Assembly: GCF_010686685.1 (NCBI RefSeq)
Contig: NZ_JAAGWD010000006.1
Location: 1 to 64,000, forward strand
Direction: 5' to 3'
Length of the DNA stretch: 64,000 nt
DNA from: Pontibacter burrus
Lineage (GTDB): Bacteria; Bacteroidota; Bacteroidia; Cytophagales; Hymenobacteraceae
Part shown: one piece after another, positions 53,942-61,594 of the stretch
Layout: every line of letters starts with the position of its first letter
Position numbering within the stretch: position 1 is the stretch's first letter
Notes under the pieces: model-generated
Told to the model about the DNA's origin: nothing
Seen by the model: the letters and a program-made list of their open reading frames with translations, nothing else
Databases searched by the model: none
Position numbers and translations under genes: made by a program

Positions 53942-54538
53942 ATGAAAATCAGAAATTTACTTCAATTTGTTTTCGTTTTGATTGCCGGACAGTTCCTCTT
54001 TTCGTGTAGCTCAGCCAAATACTACGATTTTGCTGCACATAAACAGGCTCCTTACCACATCAACGAGAAAAAGGCACCAGCTGCTAAAGCCGATGAGACT
54101 CAAAACCTTGCATCTGTTGCTATTATAGAAGCCGAGAAAGAAGCAGAGAAGGCTGTAGCTCCTGAACCCGTACTGGAAGCATCTGTAGCGCCTCAGCCGA
54201 TTGCAAAGCCAGTTAACATTGCTCCGGTTGCAGCTCCTTCCTCAGAAACCGAAAAAGTACTTTCCGAAGCTGAAACGCTGGAGCTTGTAAAAGAGCGACT
54301 GGCCACTATGACTAAAGCCGAGAAAAAGGAACTCAAGAAAGACCTGAAAGAAGCCATTAAACAAGGCGGTTCTCGCACGTCTATAGTTGAAATCATTCTG
54401 GCTGTGTTGTTACCACCACTGGCCGTGTTCCTGCACGATGGCATTGGTAATACCTTCTGGATCAGCCTTATTCTGACATTACTCTTCTGGCTGCCTGGTG
54501 TTATTTATGCCTTGCTCGTAGTCACGGACACAATCTAA
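53942..54538 (+). CDS. Lipoprotein with C-terminal YqaE/Pmp3 membrane domain
   Basis: 198 residues. The N-terminal signal MKIRNLLQFVFVLIAGQFLF with lipobox FSCSS suggests lipidation near residue 22. An Ala/Glu/Pro-rich, probably extended stretch (about 40-135) with a KKELKKDLKEAIKQGG helix follows. The last 55 residues (IVEIILAVLLPPLAVFLHDG, TFWISLILTLLFWLPGVIYALLV) are a YqaE/Pmp3 module with two membrane helices. Pmp3 proteins stabilise membrane potential under salt stress in fungi and plants; the bacterial role is unclear. A terminator follows. Confidence 0.8.
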   Translation: MKIRNLLQFVFVLIAGQFLFSCSSAKYYDFAAHKQAPYHINEKKAPAAKADETQNLASVAIIEAEKEAEKAVAPEPVLEASVAPQPIAKPVNIAPVAAPSSETEKVLSEAETLELVKERLATMTKAEKKELKKDLKEAIKQGGSRTSIVEIILAVLLPPLAVFLHDGIGNTFWISLILTLLFWLPGVIYALLVVTDTI

Positions 54539-54559
54539 CGTTTCAAACATCGATATCTA

Positions 54560-54588
54560 AAAAAGCACCTCTCATAGGTGCTTTTTTT
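54560..54588 (+). terminator. Terminator after the YqaE lipoprotein gene
   Basis: AAAAAGCACCT-CTCAT-AGGTGCTTTTT, an 11-bp stem with a 5-nt loop running into seven Ts, 21 nt after the stop. Confidence 0.9.
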
Positions 54589-54700
54589 ATTTGACTTGGC
54601 TTATAGTTTGCCGACAATGCCCAGATACAACCGACTGACAAAGCGCACGTTTCTATAACTGGTTTCATTCTGTATAACACCCTTATTTATTATCTGAACT

Positions 54701-55624
54701 ATGGAGTACAAGGACTATTATAAAATACTGGGAGTTACTAAATCGGCATCGTCAGCTGAGATAAAGAAGGCTTACCGGTCGCTTGCTAAAAAATACCATC
54801 CTGATAAAACTAAAGGAGACCGCGCTGCCGAAGAGAAGTTTAAAGACATCAGTGAAGCATACGAAGTAATAGGGGATGAGGAAAAAAGAAAACAATACGA
54901 TCAGTTAGGCGCTAACTGGCGCCAGTACCAGCAGACCGGGCAAGGTGGTCAATATTATGGCGGCCAACCAGGCGGAGGGTTTAGTGGCTTTGAAGACGCC
55001 GATATGTTCGGCGGTGGTTTTTCTGATTTCTTTAAACAGTTTTTCGGCGGTGATTTCTCACAGCAGGGCAGCGGCAGGAGAGGGCAAAGCCAGCCAAAAG
55101 GAAACGACTACGAGGCTGAAATGGAAATTACGCTGCAGGAAGCGTATCATGGCACATCCAGGCTATTGAACCTCCATAACCAGCAGTTACGCATTTCTAC
55201 CAAACCAGGCGTAGTAGATGGGCAGGTGTTACGCATTAAAGGCAAAGGCGCTCCGGCGGCAAGAGGTGGCGCGCCCGGCGATCTGTACATCAAGGTAACG
55301 ATAAAACCAGATCCAAATTTCGAACGCAAGGGCAACGATCTGCATACTACCTTAGCACTGGATATGTACACGGCCATACTTGGCGGCGATGCGCAAGTGC
55401 AAACCCTTACAGGGCAGCTTAAACTGAAAATCCCGGAAGGCACACAACCTGATAAAATATTGCGGCTGCGAGGCAAAGGAATGCCCCTGTATGGAAAACC
55501 CGACCAGCACGGAGACCTTTACGTAAAGATAACCATAACGCTGCCAAGCCATTTGAGTGCAGAAGAGCGTGACTTGTTTTTGAAACTTAAAGAACTGCAG
55601 CAGACTAAAACAACTGCGCGATAG
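54701..55624 (+). CDS. J-domain co-chaperone (DnaJ/CbpA type)
   Basis: 307 residues. J domain at 1-70 with the essential HPD in [11 protein letters not shown], a Gly/Phe-rich linker (about 75-130, [20 protein letters not shown]) and two beta-sandwich substrate-binding domains. No CxxCxGxG zinc fingers, so it is the class B / CbpA type. It would deliver clients to DnaK. It is followed 27 bases later by a small gene that may encode a partner. Confidence 0.93.
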   Translation: MEYKDYYKILGVTKSASSAEIKKAYRSLAKKYHPDKTKGDRAAEEKFKDISEAYEVIGDEEKRKQYDQLGANWRQYQQTGQGGQYYGGQPGGGFSGFEDADMFGGGFSDFFKQFFGGDFSQQGSGRRGQSQPKGNDYEAEMEITLQEAYHGTSRLLNLHNQQLRISTKPGVVDGQVLRIKGKGAPAARGGAPGDLYIKVTIKPDPNFERKGNDLHTTLALDMYTAILGGDAQVQTLTGQLKLKIPEGTQPDKILRLRGKGMPLYGKPDQHGDLYVKITITLPSHLSAEERDLFLKLKELQQTKTTAR

Positions 55625-55651
55625 TTATACCTGTAAACAGCCATAGCCACT

Positions 55652-56008
55652 ATGTTAGCAACCTTAGATCAGATATTGTACCATAGCCGGATAGACGGCT
55701 TTCTGGAAAGCATAGCAGAACGCAATTTAACGTATTATGCCAGCGACCTGCTGGATAAGCATGCCTGCCGTAGCCGGGAAGAGCTAAGTGAAGCTGTTAA
55801 AAGAGCCACCGACGTATGCAGTTGCATGCATCTGCCGCTTCAGGAAAATATAAAAGCAGTATACAGGTCGCAGGATGGCCAGGTGATGCAGGATTGGCGT
55901 TTATCGCCGGTAGCGTACATGCTGCTGCTGATAAATTCTGATGCCAGCAACCAGGTAGTGGCCCAACTGCAACTGGAGCTGATTAAGCGGGCGTTACATC
56001 AGGAGTAA
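55652..56008 (+). CDS. Hypothetical protein downstream of the J-domain gene
   Basis: 118 residues, no recognised family. Predicted mostly helical, with a Cys-containing centre (KRATDVCSCMHLPLQEN) and DWRLSPVAYMLLLINSD. The position after a CbpA-like gene is where CbpM modulators lie in other bacteria, but no clear CbpM similarity is visible. The 3' end overlaps the convergent truC gene by 26 bases. Confidence 0.65.
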   Translation: MLATLDQILYHSRIDGFLESIAERNLTYYASDLLDKHACRSREELSEAVKRATDVCSCMHLPLQENIKAVYRSQDGQVMQDWRLSPVAYMLLLINSDASNQVVAQLQLELIKRALHQE

Positions 56009-56750
56009 CTATTTCAGAAAGTTCCGGATACAATACCTGGTGTTTTGCAAGCGAAGTCAGCCAGTTAAACCGGGCGCACATTCGGGTTATAGTTGGCGAG
56101 AGCGGTGCTTTTACCAGAACTTCTTGGCCTGTGTATGGATGCTTAAATTGTAGCTCAGCCCCGTGCAGCAGCATATGCGGGCAGTTCAACTCTTCCAAAA
56201 ACATCTTGTTGTGGCGCCAGTCGCCGTGCTTTTTATCACCAACAATATAGTGCCTGATATGAGCGAAATGTTTCCGGATTTGGTGCATGCGGCCGGTTTC
56301 AGGTTTAACCTGCACCAGACTATAGCGTGCTGTGGCGTACCGGCCTACCGGTATAGGTAATTCTATAGTTGCCAGCCGCGCATAATGTGTTACGGCATCC
56401 TGGGGCAATTTATGCTGATGGTCTTTATCTGGCCGTATGGGGTTGTCTATAGTTGCAGCATCAGGTGTGTAGCCTCTAACTATAGCATAATACACTTTGC
56501 CAGTCTCACGCTCTTCAAACTGTTGCACAAGCGGAGCAGCTGCCTCCGGAGATTTTGCAAAAAGCAGAACACCAGAGGTGCCACGATCAAGGCGATGAAC
56601 CGGGTAAACTTTCTGGTTAAGCTGGTCGCGGAGCATCTGCAAGGCAAACTCTTTTTTCTCTTCCGCAATTCGTGTACGATGCACCAGCAAGCCATGTGGC
56701 TTATTAATAGCTACATAGTACTCGTCTTCATAAATAATATCTAAACCCAT
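55983..56750 (-). CDS. truC: tRNA pseudouridine synthase, RluA family (TruC-like)
   Basis: 255 residues. The catalytic Asp lies in VHRLDRGTSGVLLFAKS near residue 54; INKPHGLLVHRT and GRMHQIRKHFAHI are RluA-family motifs. Length and lack of an S4 domain fit TruC, which modifies uridine 65 of certain tRNAs; other RluA members cannot be excluded. Confidence 0.88.
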   Translation of the reverse strand: MGLDIIYEDEYYVAINKPHGLLVHRTRIAEEKKEFALQMLRDQLNQKVYPVHRLDRGTSGVLLFAKSPEAAAPLVQQFEERETGKVYYAIVRGYTPDAATIDNPIRPDKDHQHKLPQDAVTHYARLATIELPIPVGRYATARYSLVQVKPETGRMHQIRKHFAHIRHYIVGDKKHGDWRHNKMFLEELNCPHMLLHGAELQFKHPYTGQEVLVKAPLSPTITRMCARFNWLTSLAKHQVLYPELSEIVTPDVTPA

Positions 56751-56945
56751 AGTCCTCCTCTGAACTGCAAAAATAAGCTTAACACACCAACTATAAAATT
56801 TACATACAAACTATAGTTTGATGCTTATTCTATACAAATGTCCGTATCTCTAAACTATAGTTAATCGGCAGACGGGCTATAAATAAATTTCTATAGTTGA
56901 TACCGACAATAAACTGTTAACTATCTTTACAAGCAAACAGAAAAG
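56751..56945. other. Palindrome-dense intergenic spacer
   Basis: 195 nt with two exact AACTATAGTT copies (56809-56818, 56853-56862), one half-site (56891) and related AACTATAAAA. No hairpin with T-run. It separates the divergent truC and small-protein genes, so promoters in both directions must lie here. Confidence 0.55.
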
Positions 56946-57146
56946 ATGGCATTAGCATTTAATAACCTGCGCAAAGGCAATAAATACAGGCTTCAGAACC
57001 ACGGCGAAGTTTTTGAATTTGTGGTGACAGATATAATGGAAGGAGAGAAGTTTCTGCTAAAAGACCTGCATACCCTGGATAAATACGAACTTCAGGATTT
57101 GCTGCGCTATGGCAAAGGCAAAGACTACGACCTGAACGAACTATAG
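56946..57146 (+). CDS. Small conserved-looking hypothetical protein
   Basis: 66 residues, predicted SH3-like beta fold: KGNKYRLQNHGEVFEFVVTD and FLLKDLHTLDKYELQDL. No named family recognised. It is separated by one base from the convergent gene at 57148. Confidence 0.6.
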   Translation: MALAFNNLRKGNKYRLQNHGEVFEFVVTDIMEGEKFLLKDLHTLDKYELQDLLRYGKGKDYDLNEL

Positions 57147-57147
57147 A

Positions 57148-57408
57148 TTAACCTCTGCTTACTTTGCCTTTCAGGTCCCAGTGGCTTTTCATTATTTTCT
57201 GGCTGCCTGGTTGCCGTACAATGGTGCGTACATAGCGCTCGCCTGTTATAGCTCCATCTTCACGACGCACACCAATAAATAAGGTAACAGGTTCGCCTGC
57301 TTCATTGGTTATAAAGGTAATATCCTTGCCAAGCAGGCGCTCATTTATGCGGGAGTCTGGGCTGTAGATCTTTCCCAGATAGCTTTCTATTTTCTTACTT
57401 AAGGCCAT
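57148..57408 (-). CDS. Small hypothetical protein
   Basis: 86 residues, starting MALSKKIESYLGKIY, with beta-strand pattern (VTLFIGVRREDG, ERYVRTIVRQPG) and a C-terminal HWDLKGKVSRG. No family recognised. Probably expressed alone from the spacer shared with the 57581 gene. Confidence 0.6.
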   Translation of the reverse strand: MALSKKIESYLGKIYSPDSRINERLLGKDITFITNEAGEPVTLFIGVRREDGAITGERYVRTIVRQPGSQKIMKSHWDLKGKVSRG

Positions 57409-57580
57409 GCGCAGGTATACGCAACCACTATTGTTGCAGATACTTGAATACGGACATACCCTGTATTTAAATTTAGCTTACCCGCGTTGCAAAAATGAAT
57501 TAGAATTAGTGTTGCAAAATTGTATCTTATTAAGATAAATCTTAGTATTGACTTTATAAGAAAACCTGTGCAATAACTAC

Positions 57581-58006
57581 ATGGAACACATTCTGCAACA
57601 TGAGCATCTTTCAACTCCGGCAACAGCCGATTTCCTGAAACTATACAGATGTTCAAATGAGCAGATTCTGTTCGCTGACTGGTCTGGCGTGCTTGATGCA
57701 GGCAGAGCAAGGCTAGGTTGCACAACGATACTGGATACCTTAAAAGAGCATAAGTTCAGCAAAATTCTGAATAATAACACGCGTGTTACAGGGCATTATC
57801 CTGGTGCTATAGAATGGGTAGGCAAGGTTTGGTTCCCGGAAATGAATGCACTTGGCATACGCTATTTTGCATGGGTTTATTCACCAGCTTTTTACACGCA
57901 AATCGGTATTGATGAGATTATAAGTTTAAGCTCGAAAGTTGAGATACAGACTTTTTATGATGTACTGGAGGCCTGGCAATGGCTGATGGATAAGCCTGAT
58001 TTATAA
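57581..58006 (+). CDS. Hypothetical protein, SpoIIAA/STAS-like fold suspected
   Basis: 141 residues. The layout (CSNEQILFADWSGVLDAGRA, KILNNNTRVTGHYPGAIEWV, GIRYFAWVYSPAFYT) resembles the short SpoIIAA-like proteins common in Bacteroidota. This is an impression from pattern, not a motif match. Single gene. Confidence 0.6.
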   Translation: MEHILQHEHLSTPATADFLKLYRCSNEQILFADWSGVLDAGRARLGCTTILDTLKEHKFSKILNNNTRVTGHYPGAIEWVGKVWFPEMNALGIRYFAWVYSPAFYTQIGIDEIISLSSKVEIQTFYDVLEAWQWLMDKPDL

Positions 58007-58127
58007 TTAAGCAAATTTATAATTTTTTCGAGTATTGTCTGAGGCAGCTTTTTCGTTCATAGTATAGCACCTTTATTAGGAACGTAGCAGTATATCCTAC
58101 GTATAGCTATACATAAATATAATTGCT

Positions 58128-58403
58128 ATGCAAGACAATAACAACCACTACTTTGTATACATTTTTGGCGGTGAGCCGGGAAACAATCTGCAGATTGGCA
58201 CAGCCGGAGACCTGCATCAGTACATGCAAAACAATCAGCAACGGGAAACCAGACCACGCAAGCTTGTATACTATGAGCACTATAACATGGAAGCGATGGC
58301 ACTCGCCCGCGAAAAACACATCAGAGAAAGCAGCCAGAACGACAACATGCGCCTGATCGAATCTATGAATCCTAACTGGCTGGATTTAAGCGACCTGCTG
58401 TAA
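58128..58403 (+). CDS. GIY-YIG-fold protein with degenerate active site
   Basis: 91 residues, the size of single-domain GIY-YIG endonucleases. Typical flanking motifs are kept: HYFVYIFGG, RKLVYYEHYNMEAMALARE, EKHIRESS (Glu kept) and RLIESMNPNWLDLSD (Asn kept). The YIG motif appears as QIG, and the Arg after DL(H) is replaced by Gln/Tyr, so the catalytic Tyr and Arg seem lost. It may bind DNA without cutting, or be decaying. Confidence 0.75.
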   Translation: MQDNNNHYFVYIFGGEPGNNLQIGTAGDLHQYMQNNQQRETRPRKLVYYEHYNMEAMALAREKHIRESSQNDNMRLIESMNPNWLDLSDLL

Positions 58404-58466
58404 ACTATAATTAGCGTTTAAATCTTTTCCAGTCCTGCTAAATGACCGGGAGGCAGGTATTTTTCG

Positions 58467-58474
58467 TATCTTTG
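58467..58474 (+). promoter_or_regulatory. Candidate -7 element of the CDF gene
   Basis: TATCTTTG fits TAnnTTTG, 27 nt upstream of the ATG. The -33 region is GC-rich and unconvincing. Confidence 0.45.
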
Positions 58475-58501
58475 TGCCTGTAATCAGCAGCTTTCCAACA
58501 G

Positions 58502-59500
58502 ATGCTCCCAAACGCAACCCGGCTTCGCGATAATATCAGGATACAGATTTTTGTTGTACTGGTAGGCGTAGTGCTTCTGGTCGCAAAGTTTGTCGCCTAT
58601 TTTCTGACAAACTCAAACGCGATCTTAACAGATGCCCTGGAATCCATTATAAACGTGGTGGCCGGAGGGTTTTCACTCTATAGTTTGGTCCTGTCAGCGC
58701 GCCCCCGCGACGAAAACCACCCATATGGGCATGGTAAGATAGAGTTTATCGCAGCCACCTTCGAAGGCTCCCTGATACTGGTGGCCGGCAGCGTGATCAT
58801 TTTTAAATCGGTCTACAACATTTTTGAGCCACAGGCGCTTTCCAAACTGGACGTGGGTATTTTACTTACTGCCATAAGCGGGTTTGTAAACTATGCGGTC
58901 GGGTATTTTACGGTGCGCCGTGGGCAGCAAATCAATTCCCTGATTTTAACTGCCGGTGGCAAACACCTGAAAACCGATGCTTATTCCACAGCCGGTATTC
59001 TGATCGGGTTGGTGCTGATCTACTTTACAGGAATGGTATGGCTCGACAGCGTGGTAGCTATAGTTTTCGGTGGCCTGATCTGCTATACCGGATACAAAAT
59101 TGTGCGCTCTTCGGTTGCGGGCATTATGGATGAAGCCGACTATGAACTGTTGAGACGTATCGTTAAAGTGCTCAATGAAAACCGCCGCGAAAACTGGATC
59201 GATATTCATAACCTGCGGGTAATTAAATACGGATCAACGCTTCACATTGACTGTCATCTTACGGTGCCCTGGTACCTGAACGTACTGGAAGCGCATGACG
59301 AGGTGGAAGCAGTCGGAGCCCTTATCCGCGACAAAATCGACCCTGCTATCGAACTTTTCATACATACAGATCCATGCATCGAAGCTTCGTGCCACATCTG
59401 CAGCAAAGCGGATTGCCAGGTACGCATTCATGCTTTTAAAGAGCGTGTAGAATGGGATTTTGAGAAAGTAATATCCGACCGTAAACACAGTCTGCACTAA
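58502..59500 (+). CDS. Cation diffusion facilitator transporter
   Basis: 332 residues with six membrane helices, then a cytosolic ferredoxin-like domain. ENHPYGHGKIEF is the CDF signature. The first metal motif, usually DAxHSxxD, reads TDALESIINVV, so His is Glu and the distal Asp is Asn; the second, LKTDAYSTAGILIG, is normal. The C-terminus has an unusual Cys cluster (DPCIEASCHICSKADC). The exported metal (Zn, Fe, Mn, Co) is not decided; the altered site suggests it is not a standard Zn exporter. Confidence 0.88.
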   Translation: MLPNATRLRDNIRIQIFVVLVGVVLLVAKFVAYFLTNSNAILTDALESIINVVAGGFSLYSLVLSARPRDENHPYGHGKIEFIAATFEGSLILVAGSVIIFKSVYNIFEPQALSKLDVGILLTAISGFVNYAVGYFTVRRGQQINSLILTAGGKHLKTDAYSTAGILIGLVLIYFTGMVWLDSVVAIVFGGLICYTGYKIVRSSVAGIMDEADYELLRRIVKVLNENRRENWIDIHNLRVIKYGSTLHIDCHLTVPWYLNVLEAHDEVEAVGALIRDKIDPAIELFIHTDPCIEASCHICSKADCQVRIHAFKERVEWDFEKVISDRKHSLH

Positions 59501-59700
59501 AGTTTAAGAGTTCGAGGGTTTGTGAGTTTAGGAGTTGCTTATGGCTGAACTTAAGTTATAGTTGTGAAGAGACCTGTGGTAATTTCTAAGCTAACTATAA
59601 ACACTGCATTATTTAGCCTGTTCTATTACAGAACCGTAAAATATTGTAGTACTGTAGTTATTAAACTCTCTGATTTCTAAAATCTAAAACTAGTCAGGCC
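59501..59700. other. Spacer between CDF and msrA genes
   Basis: 200 nt, contains a GAGTTCGAGGGTTTGTGAG simple-sequence run after the CDF stop and TATAGTT words. No terminator hairpin or promoter of quality seen. Confidence 0.4.
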
Positions 59701-60372
59701 ATGTCTGTTTACCATTTCATCCTTTTTCCACTTATCTTTTTGCTTGGCGGCTGCTCGCAGCCGGATACTACAACTGGAACTGAAGTATTGCAGCAAAACA
59801 ATGCACAAGCAGTACCTGATACAGCTGGTCTGGCTAAAGCTACCTTTGCAGGCGGATGTTTCTGGTGTACTGAAGCGTATTTTGAGCGATTAGTAGGAGT
59901 AGAGGCTGTCATTTCAGGGTATGTAGGAGGGAAGGAGGAACACCCGACTTACGAGCAGGTAAGTAATGGAAGAACCGGGCATGCCGAAGGTGTACAGGTA
60001 TATTACCACCCGGACCAAATAAGCTATGCCGAGTTAGTAGAAATATTTTTCGCGACACATGATCCGACTACGCTTAACAGGCAGGGGCCAGATGTTGGGA
60101 AGCAGTATCGCTCGGCTATTTTTTATCGTACACCAGCCGAGAAAAAAATGATAGATGAGCAGATAAAGAAGTTAAATGCTTCCGGAAAGTATAAAAATAA
60201 AATAGTAACACAGGTAGAGCCGTTCCGCAAATTCTGGCCCGCAGAAGCTTATCATCAGGATTATTATGCACTAAACCCTGGCGACATTTACGTGCTACGC
60301 GTGGCAAAACCAAAAGTACAGAAGTTTGAAAAAGCATATGCCGGCAAATTAAAACCTGCATACCGGAAATAG
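59701..60372 (+). CDS. msrA: Peptide methionine sulfoxide reductase A, lipoprotein form
   Basis: 223 residues. Reduces Met-S-sulfoxide in proteins. The signal peptide MSVYHFILFPLIFLLGGC ends in a lipobox (LGGC, Cys18), so this copy is exported and lipid-anchored, protecting envelope proteins. The active-site Cys is in FAGGCFWCTEAYFERL near residue 53. GYVGGKEEHPTYEQVSNGRTGHAE (core YEQVSNGRTGH) and FFATHDPTT are family motifs. No MsrB fusion. Confidence 0.95.
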   Translation: MSVYHFILFPLIFLLGGCSQPDTTTGTEVLQQNNAQAVPDTAGLAKATFAGGCFWCTEAYFERLVGVEAVISGYVGGKEEHPTYEQVSNGRTGHAEGVQVYYHPDQISYAELVEIFFATHDPTTLNRQGPDVGKQYRSAIFYRTPAEKKMIDEQIKKLNASGKYKNKIVTQVEPFRKFWPAEAYHQDYYALNPGDIYVLRVAKPKVQKFEKAYAGKLKPAYRK

Positions 60373-60447
60373 AAGCTGGTTTAATCGTTTTAGTCTTTAA
60401 TTGCGTAATATGATGATAGGAACATATTATGATAAAACAATAAGACT

Positions 60448-60855
60448 ATGATTGACTTTATTATTAACCTTATAGTTACAGCCGCTGTTATTCTGATCAT
60501 GTCGTATGCCATGTCGAGCGTGCATGTAAAAAGCTTTGGGACAGCACTTTGGGTTGCTTTTCTGACCGCAATATTCACGGCTACCATAGGCTGGATATTG
60601 GGAGGCTTATTAAACCTGGTAACGTTTTTCCTGCTCGAAGCGATTGTAGGGCTTATCGTTACAGCACTGATGCTAAAATTGGTTGATAAACTGGTAGGTA
60701 ACTTCAAACTAGATGGGTTTTTACCGGCACTTATCATTGCAATTGCGGTTGCCATAGCACTGGCTATAGTTGGTTGGCTACGCGGAGAAGGCAGAGATGA
60801 TTACGCTTTAATAAAGCCAGGAGACAAGATAGAAGTAGTCCGAACTATAGTTTAA
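60448..60855 (+). CDS. Four-TM membrane protein of the phage-holin-4_2 family
   Basis: 135 residues with four membrane helices (IDFIINLIVTAAVILIMSYA, ALWVAFLTAIFTATIGWILG, LVTFFLLEAIVGLIVTALML, FLPALIIAIAVAIALAIVGW). The family name is historical: members are widespread chromosomal membrane proteins and there are no phage genes around. The C-terminal RTIV is encoded by an exact AACTATAGTT. A terminator follows. Confidence 0.75.
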   Translation: MIDFIINLIVTAAVILIMSYAMSSVHVKSFGTALWVAFLTAIFTATIGWILGGLLNLVTFFLLEAIVGLIVTALMLKLVDKLVGNFKLDGFLPALIIAIAVAIALAIVGWLRGEGRDDYALIKPGDKIEVVRTIV

Positions 60856-60867
60856 GAAATACTTACG

Positions 60868-60906
60868 AAAAAAGCCTGGGCAGTATGTTTGCTCAGGCTT
60901 TTTTAT
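60868..60906 (+). terminator. Terminator after the holin-like gene
   Basis: AAAAAAGCCTG pairs with CAGGCTTTTTT around a 16-nt, partly pairing loop and ends in a T-run. The A-rich left arm would also serve the convergent zinc-finger gene. Confidence 0.85.
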
Positions 60907-60918
60907 TGTTTTTTCATG

Positions 60919-61179
60919 TTAGAAATCAAACAGATCGCTCAGGAATGATTCCTTTTTCTTGTGCGGATGCTTTTTCTCACGGCCATATTTATCGTAACCA
61001 TAACGCTTGTAATCAGCATCATAGTTTTCGCGTTTAGAATAATGGTCGCCTGAGCGCTCTATAATTTTCTCTAATTCACCGCGATCAAGCCAAATACCAC
61101 GGCAACTTGGACAGTAATCGATCTCAACACCATTTTTATCGCTCATCAGCAGGGTTTCGTTGCAATTCGGACATTTCAT
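60919..61179 (-). CDS. Zinc-ribbon protein (zf-TFIIB family)
   Basis: 86 residues. Two Cys pairs, MKCPNCNETLL and IDYCPSCRGIWLDRGELEKI, form the zf-TFIIB ribbon; the WLDRGEL segment is the family hallmark. A Tyr/Lys-rich linker (about 50-75) and an acidic hydrophobic end SDLFDF follow. Function unknown. Confidence 0.88.
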   Translation of the reverse strand: MKCPNCNETLLMSDKNGVEIDYCPSCRGIWLDRGELEKIIERSGDHYSKRENYDADYKRYGYDKYGREKKHPHKKKESFLSDLFDF

Positions 61180-61594
61180 AAAGTAGATAGCTTAGTTTAT
61201 AGTTGTATAGTTAAACATAAGTAAGTTTAAGCACTCAACCACAAACAGTCCGACAAAAGCATTCTAGAGCACGACAAACGGTTTATCGATAAATAAATGA
61301 AAGACAAAGAAGATGTAAACATGTAATTATGTTGTCATAAGTATGAAACTGACAGATGTTGGTTTGTAGTTGCTGTTCCGTAAATTTCTCTGTCTATTTA
61401 ACATAAAGTATATTATCAGTGACACTTATTTTAGATCGTATAAATCAGTCTTATAATTTATATTATGTTAAGTAGTATGTTTAGCAACTCATATTCATGG
61501 GTTAAAACTATAGTCTAGATTACACTCCTAACCAATTCAGAATAATAAAAAAAGGAAGCCTTTTGAGCTTCCTTTTCTGTAGTAGCGTTAAAAC
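61180..61594. other. AT-rich intergenic region
   Basis: 415 nt. Holds one AACTATAGTC near 61506 and, at 61550-61576, the terminator of the TPR gene. No ORF or other structure recognised. Confidence 0.5.
61550..61576 (-). terminator. Terminator of the TPR protein gene
   Basis: On the minus strand AAAAGGAAGC-TCAAAAG-GCTTCCTTTT, a 10-bp stem with a 7-nt loop followed by TTTTATTATT, 19 nt after the stop codon. Confidence 0.9.

Larger units (their letters stand above)
2365..60852. repeat. Dispersed highly iterated palindrome AACTATAGTT
   Basis: Exact copies found by eye start at 2365, 2939, 3446, 3728, 4211, 10363, 12285, 12749, 14396, 18453, 18496, 23579, 26353, 26951, 27120, 40534, 41182, 48543, 53638, 53701, 56809, 56853 and 60843. 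About 110 CTATAG cores were counted in the window, most of them with at least one full half-site (AACTATAG or CTATAGTT). Copies occur in both coding and non-coding DNA. In genes they are read as ACT-ATA-GTT (T-I-V) or AAC-TAT-AGT (N-Y-S); the third frame would contain the stop TAG and is not used. Confidence 0.85.

Noticed and set aside
2365..60852. AACTATAGTT as a promoter element or operator
   Set aside because: Copies are as frequent inside coding sequences as in spacers and show no fixed distance to starts.
60448..60855. Holin-like gene as sign of a prophage
   Set aside because: The family is mostly chromosomal and no phage genes are near.
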